From contig CAZTZL010000020.1 in the NCBI GenBank assembly GCA_964617625.1, positions 1 to 43,828 on the forward strand: a DNA stretch of 43,828 nucleotides, given 5' to 3'. The notes beneath the pieces were generated by a model that saw nothing but the letters and a program-made list of their open reading frames with translations, ran no database searches and had not been told where the DNA came from. Below are positions 1 through 6,949 of the stretch, one piece after another. A program made the position numbers and the translations under genes. This stretch comes from CAZTZL01 sp964617625 (GTDB taxonomy: Bacteria > Zhuqueibacterota > QNDG01 > DSAB01). The number at the start of each line of letters is the position of its first letter. Within the stretch, counting starts at the first letter, position 1.

Positions 1-1
1 T

Positions 2-151
2 TTTATCGGAACTATCGGACACTTTATTATACCAAATCATTTTTCAAGAAAAAAGTCCGAAACCCCAAACGAAGATTTCAGACCTGCAGATTCATTTATT
101 GTTTCAGCTTATGGTTATAATTTCAAATTGTTAGTACCAATGAATATCTAA
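2..151 (+). CDS. 3' end of an unidentified protein (partial)
   Basis: A reading frame enters from the left edge and stays open for 49 codons to a TAA at 149-151. The residue mix is protein-like and the end reads SAYGYNFKLLVPMNI. It is followed by a hairpin with T tracts on both sides, which fits a gene converging on the minus-strand secreted protein that follows. I do not recognise the family, and the fragment is too short to assign a function. Another plus-strand frame is also open to about 120, but its translation is less protein-like. Sequence to the left would settle it. Confidence 0.4.
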   Translation, partial: FIGTIGHFIIPNHFSRKKSETPNEDFRPADSFIVSAYGYNFKLLVPMNI

Positions 152-188
152 AGACAAACCTTTCTGGACGTTGCGACAAATCCAAACA

Positions 189-220
189 AAAAAGGGCTGA
201 AATAAATTCCAGCCCTTTTT
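189..220. terminator. Bidirectional rho-independent terminator
   Basis: An 11-bp perfect stem (AAAAAGGGCTG at 189-199 and its complement at 210-220) closes a 10-nt loop and has a T run on each strand. It lies between the minus-strand secreted protein and the putative plus-strand gene end, so it can serve both. Confidence 0.85.
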
Positions 221-240
221 AACATCCATAAAAAATGATT

Positions 241-2046
241 CTATCGAATCAACAACATCTTCTTTTTAGCGCTGAACTGTTCCGTCTTTACCTGGTAAAA
301 ATAAACACCTGACGAAACCTCAGATCCCGATTCATCTTTGCCGTTCCAACTCACTTGATATGTGCCGGAATCCTTCATGCCATCAAACAAAGTCTGAATC
401 CGGCGGCCCAATACATCAAATACTTCGACCATAACCTTGGACTGAACCGGCAGAGAAAACTCAATCGTTGTTTCAGGATTGAACGGGTTGGGGTAGTTCT
501 GGGAAACCTGAAAATCCCCGGGGACATTGTTCCTGCTGCTTAAAGGCACACTTGTGGAAGGCTCTGACCCGTAGAATCTTATCCCATAAACATCCCAGCC
601 TCTCGCCATAGAATAGTCATTAAATTCATAAGCAACCAGGAATTCGTTTCTCACACTGCTGTGCGCCACACCGAGAATGCTTCCCTCATAATTATTGGTC
701 GTACAAATGGGAATATTTTCTGTATTAGTAACCGTATTGACCCGGTCGTCATCCAGAAAAATCATGTCTTCATCGTCATTGATCCAGAGACGCTGGGCAT
801 AGAGATCCATACTGTTGGTACTGTTATTACGCGGATCCCCCCATGCGACCAGATGTTCGTCATCCTGAGCGCTGTAAGCCAGATCCGGCATATCTACAGC
901 ACCTTCCTGAGTGCTGATCAGGAAATTGGATACATCGGAAGTGGTATCACCTTCCAAATTAACATAGCGGGCCACATATTTATCATCTTCCCAGAAAAAG
1001 CCGACCCTTTGACCGTATACATCATTGTATGGTTGCATGACGTCTACCTGGCTCTTCCAAACAACCTGAACCTCGGTATAGTCCATAACAGCCGAGCTCT
1101 TGGCAACCTGAACGCCATACTCTGTTCTGGAATCCACTTTGGCCTGGAAACAGTCCGGCCCGTTTTCGAATGATTGCGAGATAAACATGCCCGGCAGGAC
1201 ACTCGCGACACTGCTGGGTTTTGCGAGCCCAACTGTTCCGTCCGGATTGATCAACTGCCCTTCAGAACCGACTCGCTGTCCGAGCACATAGCCAATCATA
1301 TTATATTGCATATCATATCCCCAGAAAGTCCCGAACACAACAAAAAATTCATTGGTAATTTCGTTGTATGTGACATCGGGAACATTCTCGTCAAGATGCT
1401 CGCTGTTGGCAATGGGGAAATTGACTTCGGAATCGGCAGGCGTGGGAGGCGGAAGCAAAGTGCCGTCCGCACCGACAAGCTGACCGTAAACATCCGGTGT
1501 GTCTTCACTTCGCATATCTCCCCAAACCACCAGGTACACCATTTCCGTGTAATTGAATGCCACAGAACAGGTATAGATATCCTTATCGTGCGTACAGATA
1601 CCGAATGTGTGATCCGCGTCGGATGTGGGCGCATCGACAAAATTGCCATCGCTATCCACAAATACGCCTCGAACATCTCCATTTGCCCAGCCATGTCTCC
1701 GATCCTCAAAAACAATCAAATAACGGTTTAGTATCGGATCAAAATCCAGATGGGGCCACCACTGGGGATTGTAGGCAGAACAAACAGCAAAGTTATTGCC
1801 GATGAGCGTACCGTCTCCGTCGACAAACTGTCCGTAAATATCCGTATTGTCACTGCCATTCCGCTCATCTTCCCAGACGACCAGATATTCATCATGATTC
1901 GGATCATAGGCAGTCTGCACAAAACCCTGATTGCTGTCTGCGATACAAATCTGAAAAAATTCGCTGTGATCCTGTGCCGATACAATTGCAGCCCTTCCTA
2001 AAAAGAATAATACGATTCCAAAAAAACCAATCACTTTTGTTTTCAT
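241..2046 (-). CDS. Secreted seven-repeat (probable beta-propeller) protein with type IX sorting domain
   Basis: This is a 601-residue exported protein of unknown substrate. Residues 1-25 form a signal peptide ending VSAQ. The body carries seven copies of a repeat whose core reads like EYLVVWEDER...DIYGQ, at about 53-73, 108-130, 170-191, 233-258, 325-347, 396-420 and 467-491. Seven beta-rich repeats suggest a seven-bladed propeller; this fold is inferred. Residues 510-601 are a C-terminal sorting domain (QNYPNPFNPETTIEF, then VFDVLGRR and GVYFYQV, ending KKKMLLIR) of the kind recognised by type IX secretion in FCB bacteria. A second protein of the same design lies at the right edge. A promoter at 2194-2222 leaves a 5' UTR of about 140 nt, and a strong terminator follows the stop. 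It probably acts at or beyond the outer membrane. Confidence 0.9.
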   Translation of the reverse strand: MKTKVIGFFGIVLFFLGRAAIVSAQDHSEFFQICIADSNQGFVQTAYDPNHDEYLVVWEDERNGSDNTDIYGQFVDGDGTLIGNNFAVCSAYNPQWWPHLDFDPILNRYLIVFEDRRHGWANGDVRGVFVDSDGNFVDAPTSDADHTFGICTHDKDIYTCSVAFNYTEMVYLVVWGDMRSEDTPDVYGQLVGADGTLLPPPTPADSEVNFPIANSEHLDENVPDVTYNEITNEFFVVFGTFWGYDMQYNMIGYVLGQRVGSEGQLINPDGTVGLAKPSSVASVLPGMFISQSFENGPDCFQAKVDSRTEYGVQVAKSSAVMDYTEVQVVWKSQVDVMQPYNDVYGQRVGFFWEDDKYVARYVNLEGDTTSDVSNFLISTQEGAVDMPDLAYSAQDDEHLVAWGDPRNNSTNSMDLYAQRLWINDDEDMIFLDDDRVNTVTNTENIPICTTNNYEGSILGVAHSSVRNEFLVAYEFNDYSMARGWDVYGIRFYGSEPSTSVPLSSRNNVPGDFQVSQNYPNPFNPETTIEFSLPVQSKVMVEVFDVLGRRIQTLFDGMKDSGTYQVSWNGKDESGSEVSSGVYFYQVKTEQFSAKKKMLLIR

Positions 2047-2193
2047 ACGACTCTCCTGTTTCGTTAGGTAAATTTGTGCATAGGCGTTTACTGTGATATT
2101 TTTTTAAGACATCACCCCTTTCCTTTCAACAAAATTGAATAGCAGCAATACGAATTTATAAAATAAAATGATCGCAATAATGAGGATTAAGAA

Positions 2194-2222
2194 ATTATAA
2201 GATCATTATTGAAAAAAGTCAA
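2194..2222 (-). promoter_or_regulatory. Sigma-70-type promoter of the secreted propeller gene
   Basis: On the minus strand there is TTGACT (2222-2217), a 17-bp spacer and a perfect TATAAT (2199-2194). The predicted start of transcription is near 2187. Confidence 0.75.
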
Positions 2223-2331
2223 GTAATTTTTATCTGATAATTATTTTAATTTGCAGAAAAGTAAATTATTGCGGACAAAAATATTGTCTGAAAGTAAACG
2301 GCTATCTTGGCACATCGGAATGATTCGAAAA

Positions 2332-2844
2332 TCAATCTGCCATTGTAATTGGCATCATCGTTCCATCTTCCCGATAAGCCCATACCTCGTTTATTACAAT
2401 AGAGACTATTTTACCTCTGTCACCGATAAATGGTGAATATTCATTCGTTGGATACTGCGGACGGACAATAACGTACGTGGAATCAGGTTCGATTTTATCG
2501 ATGATATTAAAATGATAATGTGTGCCTTCAGGTATTAAACCAAGACTATCCGTCCGAAAATGAACAGCATACATTCTACCCTCGGGCGGGCCGGCCACGA
2601 TTGCTTTTCCATAAAACTCCAGTGCTTTGAGCTCGATCCCGTTCACTACGAACCGAAATACAAGAACATTAACTTTGGTAGCCATCATGTCCTTAACGGG
2701 CGGATTCACGGGTATATAATCCGTTTCCGTGTGTCGAACAGATACACCTTTGAGCTCGATTTTTACATCTACGGGATTAGGAGGATATTCATCACAAAAT
2801 AGAAGAATCGTGCAAAGAGATAAAAACAGTATCGATTTTCGCAT
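2332..2844 (-). CDS. Small putative lipoprotein, unknown function
   Basis: A 170-residue protein starting MRKSILFLSLC. An in-frame ATG nine bases upstream (2853) would add three residues. GGAGG lies two bases before the chosen start, and GAGAGG lies about ten bases before it. The N-terminus is a hydrophobic export signal ending ILLFC-DEYPPNP, so Cys may be lipidated, although Phe at -1 is unusual for a lipobox. The rest is beta-rich and suggests a single extracytoplasmic domain, which I do not recognise. It is monocistronic between the secreted propeller gene and tRNA-Asp. A small hairpin sits just before the ribosome site. Confidence 0.75.
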   Translation of the reverse strand: MRKSILFLSLCTILLFCDEYPPNPVDVKIELKGVSVRHTETDYIPVNPPVKDMMATKVNVLVFRFVVNGIELKALEFYGKAIVAGPPEGRMYAVHFRTDSLGLIPEGTHYHFNIIDKIEPDSTYVIVRPQYPTNEYSPFIGDRGKIVSIVINEVWAYREDGTMMPITMAD

Positions 2845-2861
2845 AACCTCCATTCCTCTCT

Positions 2862-2880
2862 ACTTCCTGCGAAAGGAAGT
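2862..2880 (-). other. 5' UTR hairpin before the small lipoprotein gene
   Basis: A perfect 7-bp stem (ACTTCCT/AGGAAGT) with a 5-nt loop lies immediately 5' of the GAGAGG sequence of the lipoprotein gene. It could stabilise the mRNA or modulate ribosome access; this role is inferred. Confidence 0.4.
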
Positions 2881-3072
2881 AAAAGACCTCTTTTTTATAA
2901 TGATGTGGGCAAAAACTTTTCAGTTGTTACTAATTGGCTGAAAAATTTTCCCCCACTTTTTTAATGAACTCTACCCCTGAGATCAAAGAATTGAATATTA
3001 ACAGGCAATTAACTGCCATGGAAAAAATTGCTGGAAGTTTCAATGAACAATCAATGCAAAACCAATACCACC

Positions 3073-3105
3073 AAAAAAAATCCCTGTCATAAACTTTGAC
3101 AGGGA
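3073..3105 (-). terminator. Rho-independent terminator of tRNA-Asp
   Basis: A 9-bp perfect stem (TCCCTGTCA at 3081-3089 and its complement at 3097-3105) with a 7-nt loop is followed on the minus strand by eight T residues. It lies directly downstream of the tRNA. Confidence 0.9.
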
Positions 3106-3111
3106 ATCGAG

Positions 3112-3186
<75 letters not shown>

Positions 3187-3219
3187 TAATTTGTTCTCTT
3201 TCTTAAATTTTGGAGTTAA

Positions 3220-3248
3220 AATATAACAACTTTTTATTCCTTTGTCAA
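3220..3248 (-). promoter_or_regulatory. Promoter of tRNA-Asp
   Basis: On the minus strand there is a perfect TTGACA (3248-3243), a 17-bp spacer and TATATT (3225-3220). The predicted start is near 3213, about 27 nt before the mature tRNA. Confidence 0.8.
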
Positions 3249-3328
3249 ATGATTTCATAACTAATTACAAGATTGATGTTCAGGATGACAATTCTTTTTA
3301 TACAGAATTTAAAAGAGGCAAGTTTGTG

Positions 3329-3357
3329 TTGATAAAGTAATCGATAATCATTATATT
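3329..3357 (+). promoter_or_regulatory. Promoter placing the start site at the ATG of the GT9-like gene
   Basis: TTGATA (3329-3334), a 17-bp spacer and TATATT (3352-3357). Transcription should begin about seven bases after the -10 box, at or beside the ATG at 3365, and there is no ribosome site. A leaderless mRNA is inferred. Confidence 0.6.
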
Positions 3358-3364
3358 TGCATTA

Positions 3365-3934
3365 ATGAAGATATGGAACAAAACAGTTGTTGTTATAAAA
3401 GCTGTATATCGGGTTTGCCTGGAGCTGGCAGTTTTTCCATTCAGAAAGAATCGCACGGATTTTGTAAACCAGCTGAAAAATGCCAATCGAATCCTTATCG
3501 CTTGCCCTCTGAACTCAATGGACTACTCCAGTGAAAAAGCAGTCCTCCAAATTGCCCAACTTTTTCCATCAGAAGGAACAGTTATTCTTCATCCGGATCC
3601 GAAACAAATTGTCAATAAAACATTGGTTCCATGGACGATGGAATATTCGGACAACAACTCCTTACACTTTTGGCATTTGATTACTTCCCGGACACATCAA
3701 AAAATAGAAAAGGAACCGTTTGACATATTTATCGATTTAAATCCTAAATCCCATCTGTATTTTTATTATCTTTGTTGTCTGCTATCTCCTGCTCTTCGAA
3801 TTTCTTTTCCAAAAACCTGCGGCAGTAAATTCTACAATTTTATCTTTCGGACCGATCCGGAAATACCCTATTCAAAAAAACTCTCCAATTTATTTCGTTT
3901 TTTAAAGTCACTTCGCCAAATAAAACAAGTATAA
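3365..3934 (+). CDS. Hypothetical protein resembling the N-terminal half of a GT9 heptosyltransferase
   Basis: This 189-residue protein has no confident family. Two stretches recall the N-terminal Rossmann domain of ADP-heptose:LPS heptosyltransferases (GT9): ILIACPLNSMDYSSEKAVLQ, in the place of the usual ILI..P...GD...T..AL segment, and FDIFIDLNPK, in the place of the usual YDLVIDLQ. Normal GT9 enzymes are about 330-350 residues with a second, nucleotide-sugar-binding domain, which is absent; the frame ends cleanly. It may be a relic, a partner subunit or an unrelated Rossmann protein. The N-terminus is basic and aromatic and could associate with the membrane. The likely transcript is leaderless and monocistronic. 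Confidence 0.65.
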   Translation: MKIWNKTVVVIKAVYRVCLELAVFPFRKNRTDFVNQLKNANRILIACPLNSMDYSSEKAVLQIAQLFPSEGTVILHPDPKQIVNKTLVPWTMEYSDNNSLHFWHLITSRTHQKIEKEPFDIFIDLNPKSHLYFYYLCCLLSPALRISFPKTCGSKFYNFIFRTDPEIPYSKKLSNLFRFLKSLRQIKQV

Positions 3935-3960
3935 CTTTCTAAAATATCTTGATATAAAAA

Positions 3961-3986
3961 AACCACCAAGAAAAATCCTGGTGGTT
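3961..3986 (-). terminator. Rho-independent terminator of the M23 peptidase gene
   Basis: An 8-bp stem (AACCACCA at 3961-3968 and its complement at 3979-3986) is followed by T residues on the minus strand, 30 nt past the peptidase stop codon. The plus strand lacks a T run, so it serves mainly the minus-strand gene. Confidence 0.75.
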
Positions 3987-4015
3987 CTGAATATTATATC
4001 TGATGTGTATGACTT

Positions 4016-4939
4016 TTAATTGAAAATAAAATTCTCGGGATTTTGTTGTTTGTTATTTTGTATCACTTCATAGTGCAAATGAGGGCCTGTTGCTTTTCCT
4101 GTTTCGCCAACTTCTCCAATTGGCTGCCATCGTTTCACTTTTTGTCCTTTACGAACAAGAATTTTTGATAGATGGGCATATCGTGTTTCATAGCCGTATC
4201 CGTGATCAACAACTATTTCCTGGCCATAACTTTTATTTAACGTATAGATTGTATTGGCTACTTTAACAACACCGTCAGCTGCTGCCAAAACACTGGTTCC
4301 TTCCGGCATCGGGATATCCACGCCTTTATGAGCAGCAATTTTCCCCGTAAACGGATCGATACGAAATCCAAATCCCTCCGTAATCCGGCCGCCAAGAATT
4401 GGACAAATCGATGGAAAATGTGAAACACGGTCTTCCCGTGCGAAAAGTTCAGATGAAATATCATCCATACTGCTTTTTTCAAGTTTTATGGCCCGTTCAA
4501 ATTTATCCAGATCAAATTTGATTTCCAGTGCGGTTTTGCTGATTTCATCAGGATAGTATCCAAAATCCAGAGAGCCATAAGAAAGAGGACCACCCACACC
4601 CACCTGCCTCATATCATTATCAATGGGAGGCAAACTGGCTACATTACGCAATTCATCGCCCATTTTTTCAATCGCATTCAATTCATCGGCTAAAAAAGCA
4701 ACTCGCTCTTTAATCGTCAAGAGTTCTTTCTGCAGATGTTCTCTGTCATTTTCAAGAGTTTTAATGCGATAGCTATGGAAGATATTTGTGAACAAACCAA
4801 TTGTGATCAGACTGATGATTACTACAATGAGAAAACAGGATACCCCATAGAAAAAAAACTGCTTCCAAGTTAAACCGATGTGCTTTATATCCGTTCCGGT
4901 TCTTGAAAGATACATGATACGAAATTTTTCAACCAGCAT
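4016..4939 (-). CDS. Membrane-anchored M23 family peptidase (LytM/NlpD-type)
   Basis: Probable peptidoglycan endopeptidase or amidase activator of 307 residues. ATG at 4939 is chosen because GGGGAG lies five bases upstream; a TTG at 4981 would add 14 residues. After a short cytoplasmic stretch there is one membrane segment (FFFYGVSCFLIVVIISLITI), a coiled coil of charged heptads, and a C-terminal M23 (lysostaphin-type) domain. The domain opens with GFRIDPFTG, has the zinc-binding HKGVD motif and ends with PHLHYEV, whose HxH supplies the remaining metal ligand, so the site looks intact and the enzyme active. It faces the periplasm. Its own promoter and terminator make it monocistronic, with rpoD just upstream on the same strand. 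Confidence 0.92.
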   Translation of the reverse strand: MLVEKFRIMYLSRTGTDIKHIGLTWKQFFFYGVSCFLIVVIISLITIGLFTNIFHSYRIKTLENDREHLQKELLTIKERVAFLADELNAIEKMGDELRNVASLPPIDNDMRQVGVGGPLSYGSLDFGYYPDEISKTALEIKFDLDKFERAIKLEKSSMDDISSELFAREDRVSHFPSICPILGGRITEGFGFRIDPFTGKIAAHKGVDIPMPEGTSVLAAADGVVKVANTIYTLNKSYGQEIVVDHGYGYETRYAHLSKILVRKGQKVKRWQPIGEVGETGKATGPHLHYEVIQNNKQQNPENFIFN

Positions 4940-5001
4940 CCTCTCTCCCCGTTCCTTGTCTATTATTGAATCTAACCCCAATTTATTGTAAAATGATATT
5001 C

Positions 5002-5030
5002 AAAATAACAAATTGATAAAAATTTGTCAA
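5002..5030 (-). promoter_or_regulatory. Promoter of the M23 peptidase gene
   Basis: On the minus strand there is a perfect TTGACA (5030-5025), a 17-bp spacer and TATTTT (5007-5002). It lies between rpoD and the peptidase gene. Confidence 0.7.
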
Positions 5031-5112
5031 GTAAAAAATTTAATTTCTTTATCATAAAGGGTTTTGTATGCCTAAATTCTCTATAAATAAATATCCTGTC
5101 ATGAATATTTAT

Positions 5113-5961
5113 TCATCCCAAATAACTCCGAAGCATCCTGCTGCGAGAAGTATGACGCAATCTTCTGATGGCTTTTTCTTTTATCTGCCTGACACGTTCT
5201 CTTGTTAAACTGAACTTTTCCCCAATTTCCTCCAATGTCAGAGGATGTTCCCGGTCCAGTCCAAAATACAATTTGATGACTTCTGCCTCTCTGTCCGAAA
5301 GAGTGGTTAGAGCCCGTTTGACTTCGATGCGAAGCGATTCACTCAACAGCAAATCATCCGGGGGCGGTTGATGCTCATCTTGAATCACATCGAGCAATCG
5401 ATTATCATCCCCCTGATTGAATGGAGCATCCAGGGAGAGATGTTTTCCGGAGATTTTAAGCGTATCGGAAACTTCATAGGCGGTCATTTCCAACTCATCG
5501 GCAATTTCATTCGCGCTGGGCTCTCTTTCATATTCCTGTTCGAGATTGCTGAACGCCTTGCCAATTTTATTTAAAGCACCTACACGATTCAGGGGCAATC
5601 GAACAACCCTCGATTGTTCGGCCAAGGCCTGAAGTATGGATTGACGAATCCACCAGACAGCATAAGATATAAATTTAAATCCCCGGGTCTCATCAAATCG
5701 TTTTGCTGCTTTAATCAATCCCAGATTTCCCTCATTGATGAGATCGCCCAGTGTCAAACCCTGATTCTGATATTGTTTTGCGACACTGACAACAAATCGA
5801 AGATTGGCCTTGGTCAATTTTTCAAGAGCCAGCTGATCATCCTTCTTGATTTGTCTTGCCAGGTCGATTTCCTGATCGGGTGTTAAAAGTGGAACTTCTC
5901 CTATTTCTTGTAAATATCGATCTAAAGATTGGTTGGCTCGTGTTTTAATTCTTCTTGTCAT
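5113..5961 (-). CDS. rpoD: Primary RNA polymerase sigma factor, RpoD/SigA type
   Basis: A sigma-70 factor of 282 residues that directs RNA polymerase to housekeeping promoters. Region 1.2 starts near DRYLQEIGEVPLLTPDQEI. Region 2 has the core-binding and -10-recognition signature (NLGLIKAAKRFDETRGFKF, then SYAVWWIRQSI). Region 3 follows, and region 4 ends in TLEEIGEKFSLTRERVRQIK for -35 contact. The acidic region 1.1 of proteobacterial RpoD is missing, as is usual for the ~285-residue primary sigma factors of FCB bacteria. AGGTGA precedes the ATG by nine bases. The classical promoters elsewhere in this window fit its conserved regions 2.4 and 4.2. A paralogous group 2 factor is the alternative, but the length and conservation favour the primary one. 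Confidence 0.93.
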   Translation of the reverse strand: MTRRIKTRANQSLDRYLQEIGEVPLLTPDQEIDLARQIKKDDQLALEKLTKANLRFVVSVAKQYQNQGLTLGDLINEGNLGLIKAAKRFDETRGFKFISYAVWWIRQSILQALAEQSRVVRLPLNRVGALNKIGKAFSNLEQEYEREPSANEIADELEMTAYEVSDTLKISGKHLSLDAPFNQGDDNRLLDVIQDEHQPPPDDLLLSESLRIEVKRALTTLSDREAEVIKLYFGLDREHPLTLEEIGEKFSLTRERVRQIKEKAIRRLRHTSRSRMLRSYLG

Positions 5962-6052
5962 GCTGAATTCACCTGTTTACTGGTTAGTATTTATTTTAAA
6001 TAACTTTTTTTATATATAACAGATTTCTTATCAGTTAAGTTTCAAAAATATC

Positions 6053-6080
6053 TTGACTTTTAAAAAAAATGTATTAAATT
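6053..6080 (+). promoter_or_regulatory. Promoter of the small FN3-like gene, close to its ATG
   Basis: TTGACT (6053-6058), a 16-bp spacer and TAAATT (6075-6080). The predicted start site is only about four bases before the ATG at 6091, and no ribosome site is visible. Confidence 0.6.
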
Positions 6081-6090
6081 CATTCTTGTT

Positions 6091-6504
6091 ATGACTCTCC
6101 ATAAGCTAAATCGATTCTATTTTTTATTTCTGCTTATCCCTTATGTTCTTCAAGCCGGCACACATATTGTCGGATTTCATGCAATTCGTCAAAACGACGT
6201 CGTTATCCTTGAATGGACAACTGATCAGGAATCCAATCTTTCAAAGTTCGTAATTGAACGAAGCACAGATAATATAAACTGGATGCAAATCGGAAAAAAA
6301 CAAGCATACGGAGAATCTTCCACGAAACAATACTATTCATTTACAGACAACAATTTATTCAAGGGCGACATTTCAAATTTCTATTACAGGTTATTGATCG
6401 TTGAGAAAAATGGTCAGATTATGATTCATAGCGTCATTGCCTCGGTAACGGGTATATCGGGAATCAAGCATACCTGGGGCAGTATTAAAGCAATGTTTAG
6501 ATAA
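6091..6504 (+). CDS. Small secreted FN3-like single-domain protein
   Basis: A 137-residue exported protein of unknown role. It has a signal peptide (about residues 1-24, ending VLQAG) and one domain like the fibronectin-III-type modules that precede sorting tails in FCB secreted proteins. The pattern VILEWTTDQESNLSKFVIER...YYSFTDN...FYYRLLIVEKNG is typical of them. Here the module stands alone, with no adhesin or enzyme part and no PNPFNP sorting domain. It ends instead in a short basic tail, HTWGSIKAMFR. The gene is divergent from rpoD with its own promoter and a strong terminator. It may bind a surface partner through the tail; that is speculation. Confidence 0.85.
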   Translation: MTLHKLNRFYFLFLLIPYVLQAGTHIVGFHAIRQNDVVILEWTTDQESNLSKFVIERSTDNINWMQIGKKQAYGESSTKQYYSFTDNNLFKGDISNFYYRLLIVEKNGQIMIHSVIASVTGISGIKHTWGSIKAMFR

Positions 6505-6540
6505 CCAGCTCCTCAAATAGAACACACACTGAATTTTAAT

Positions 6541-6562
6541 ACCGACACCTGTCGGTTTTTTT
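6541..6562 (+). terminator. Rho-independent terminator of the FN3-like gene
   Basis: ACCGACA (6541-6547) pairs with TGTCGGT (6550-6556) and is followed by an unbroken T run. It lies 37 nt after the stop. Confidence 0.88.
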
Positions 6563-6930
6563 ATATAATAATAAAACCTGTTATTTGTCAACCGGATAAT
6601 AAAAACCTTTTATCCGGAAATGTTTTTCAATAATGATACGCTGGTGCAGCAGATAGGGTTTCAATACAAATCTCAAAAAAAAGGATCGATTCTTTTTAAA
6701 TCTGTCGAATCGATCTCATTATTTCAATAGCATTTATCAATGTGCCATTCTAAATCTTTATAGAATATGTACGTTAACCTGTTTTTCAAATTTGTTGATG
6801 AAGAATATAATAAATTTAATTTAAATAATCAATCATTTTTATGACTTTTTTTATTTTCCATAACAGCCAATATGACTTAAACGGGGATCATTTTTTAATA
6901 TTCTTAAAGTTATTATCACAAATAATTATT

Positions 6931-6936
6931 TATAAT
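6931..6936 (+). promoter_or_regulatory. Likely -10 box of the GT39-type gene
   Basis: A perfect TATAAT stands 14 nt before the ATG at 6950. No convincing -35 box lies at the right distance. It suggests a very short 5' UTR. Confidence 0.4.
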
Positions 6937-6949
6937 CAAATAAACATGG

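Larger units (their letters stand above)
6505..6949. other. AT-rich intergenic region
   Basis: About 445 bp without a supported gene. It holds the terminator of the FN3-like gene (6541-6562) and, near its right end, a TATAAT box 14 nt before the next start codon. I see no further RNA or repeat in it. Confidence 0.6.

Noticed and set aside
661..1731. Two plus-strand open frames of 170 and 185 codons antisense to the secreted propeller gene
   Set aside because: They mirror the coding strand with its repeats; the opposite strand has a signal peptide, repeats, a sorting domain, a promoter and a terminator.
5085..5113. Inverted repeat near the rpoD stop (ATAAATAT...ATATTTAT)
   Set aside because: The stem is made only of A-T pairs with no T tract, so I did not call it a terminator.
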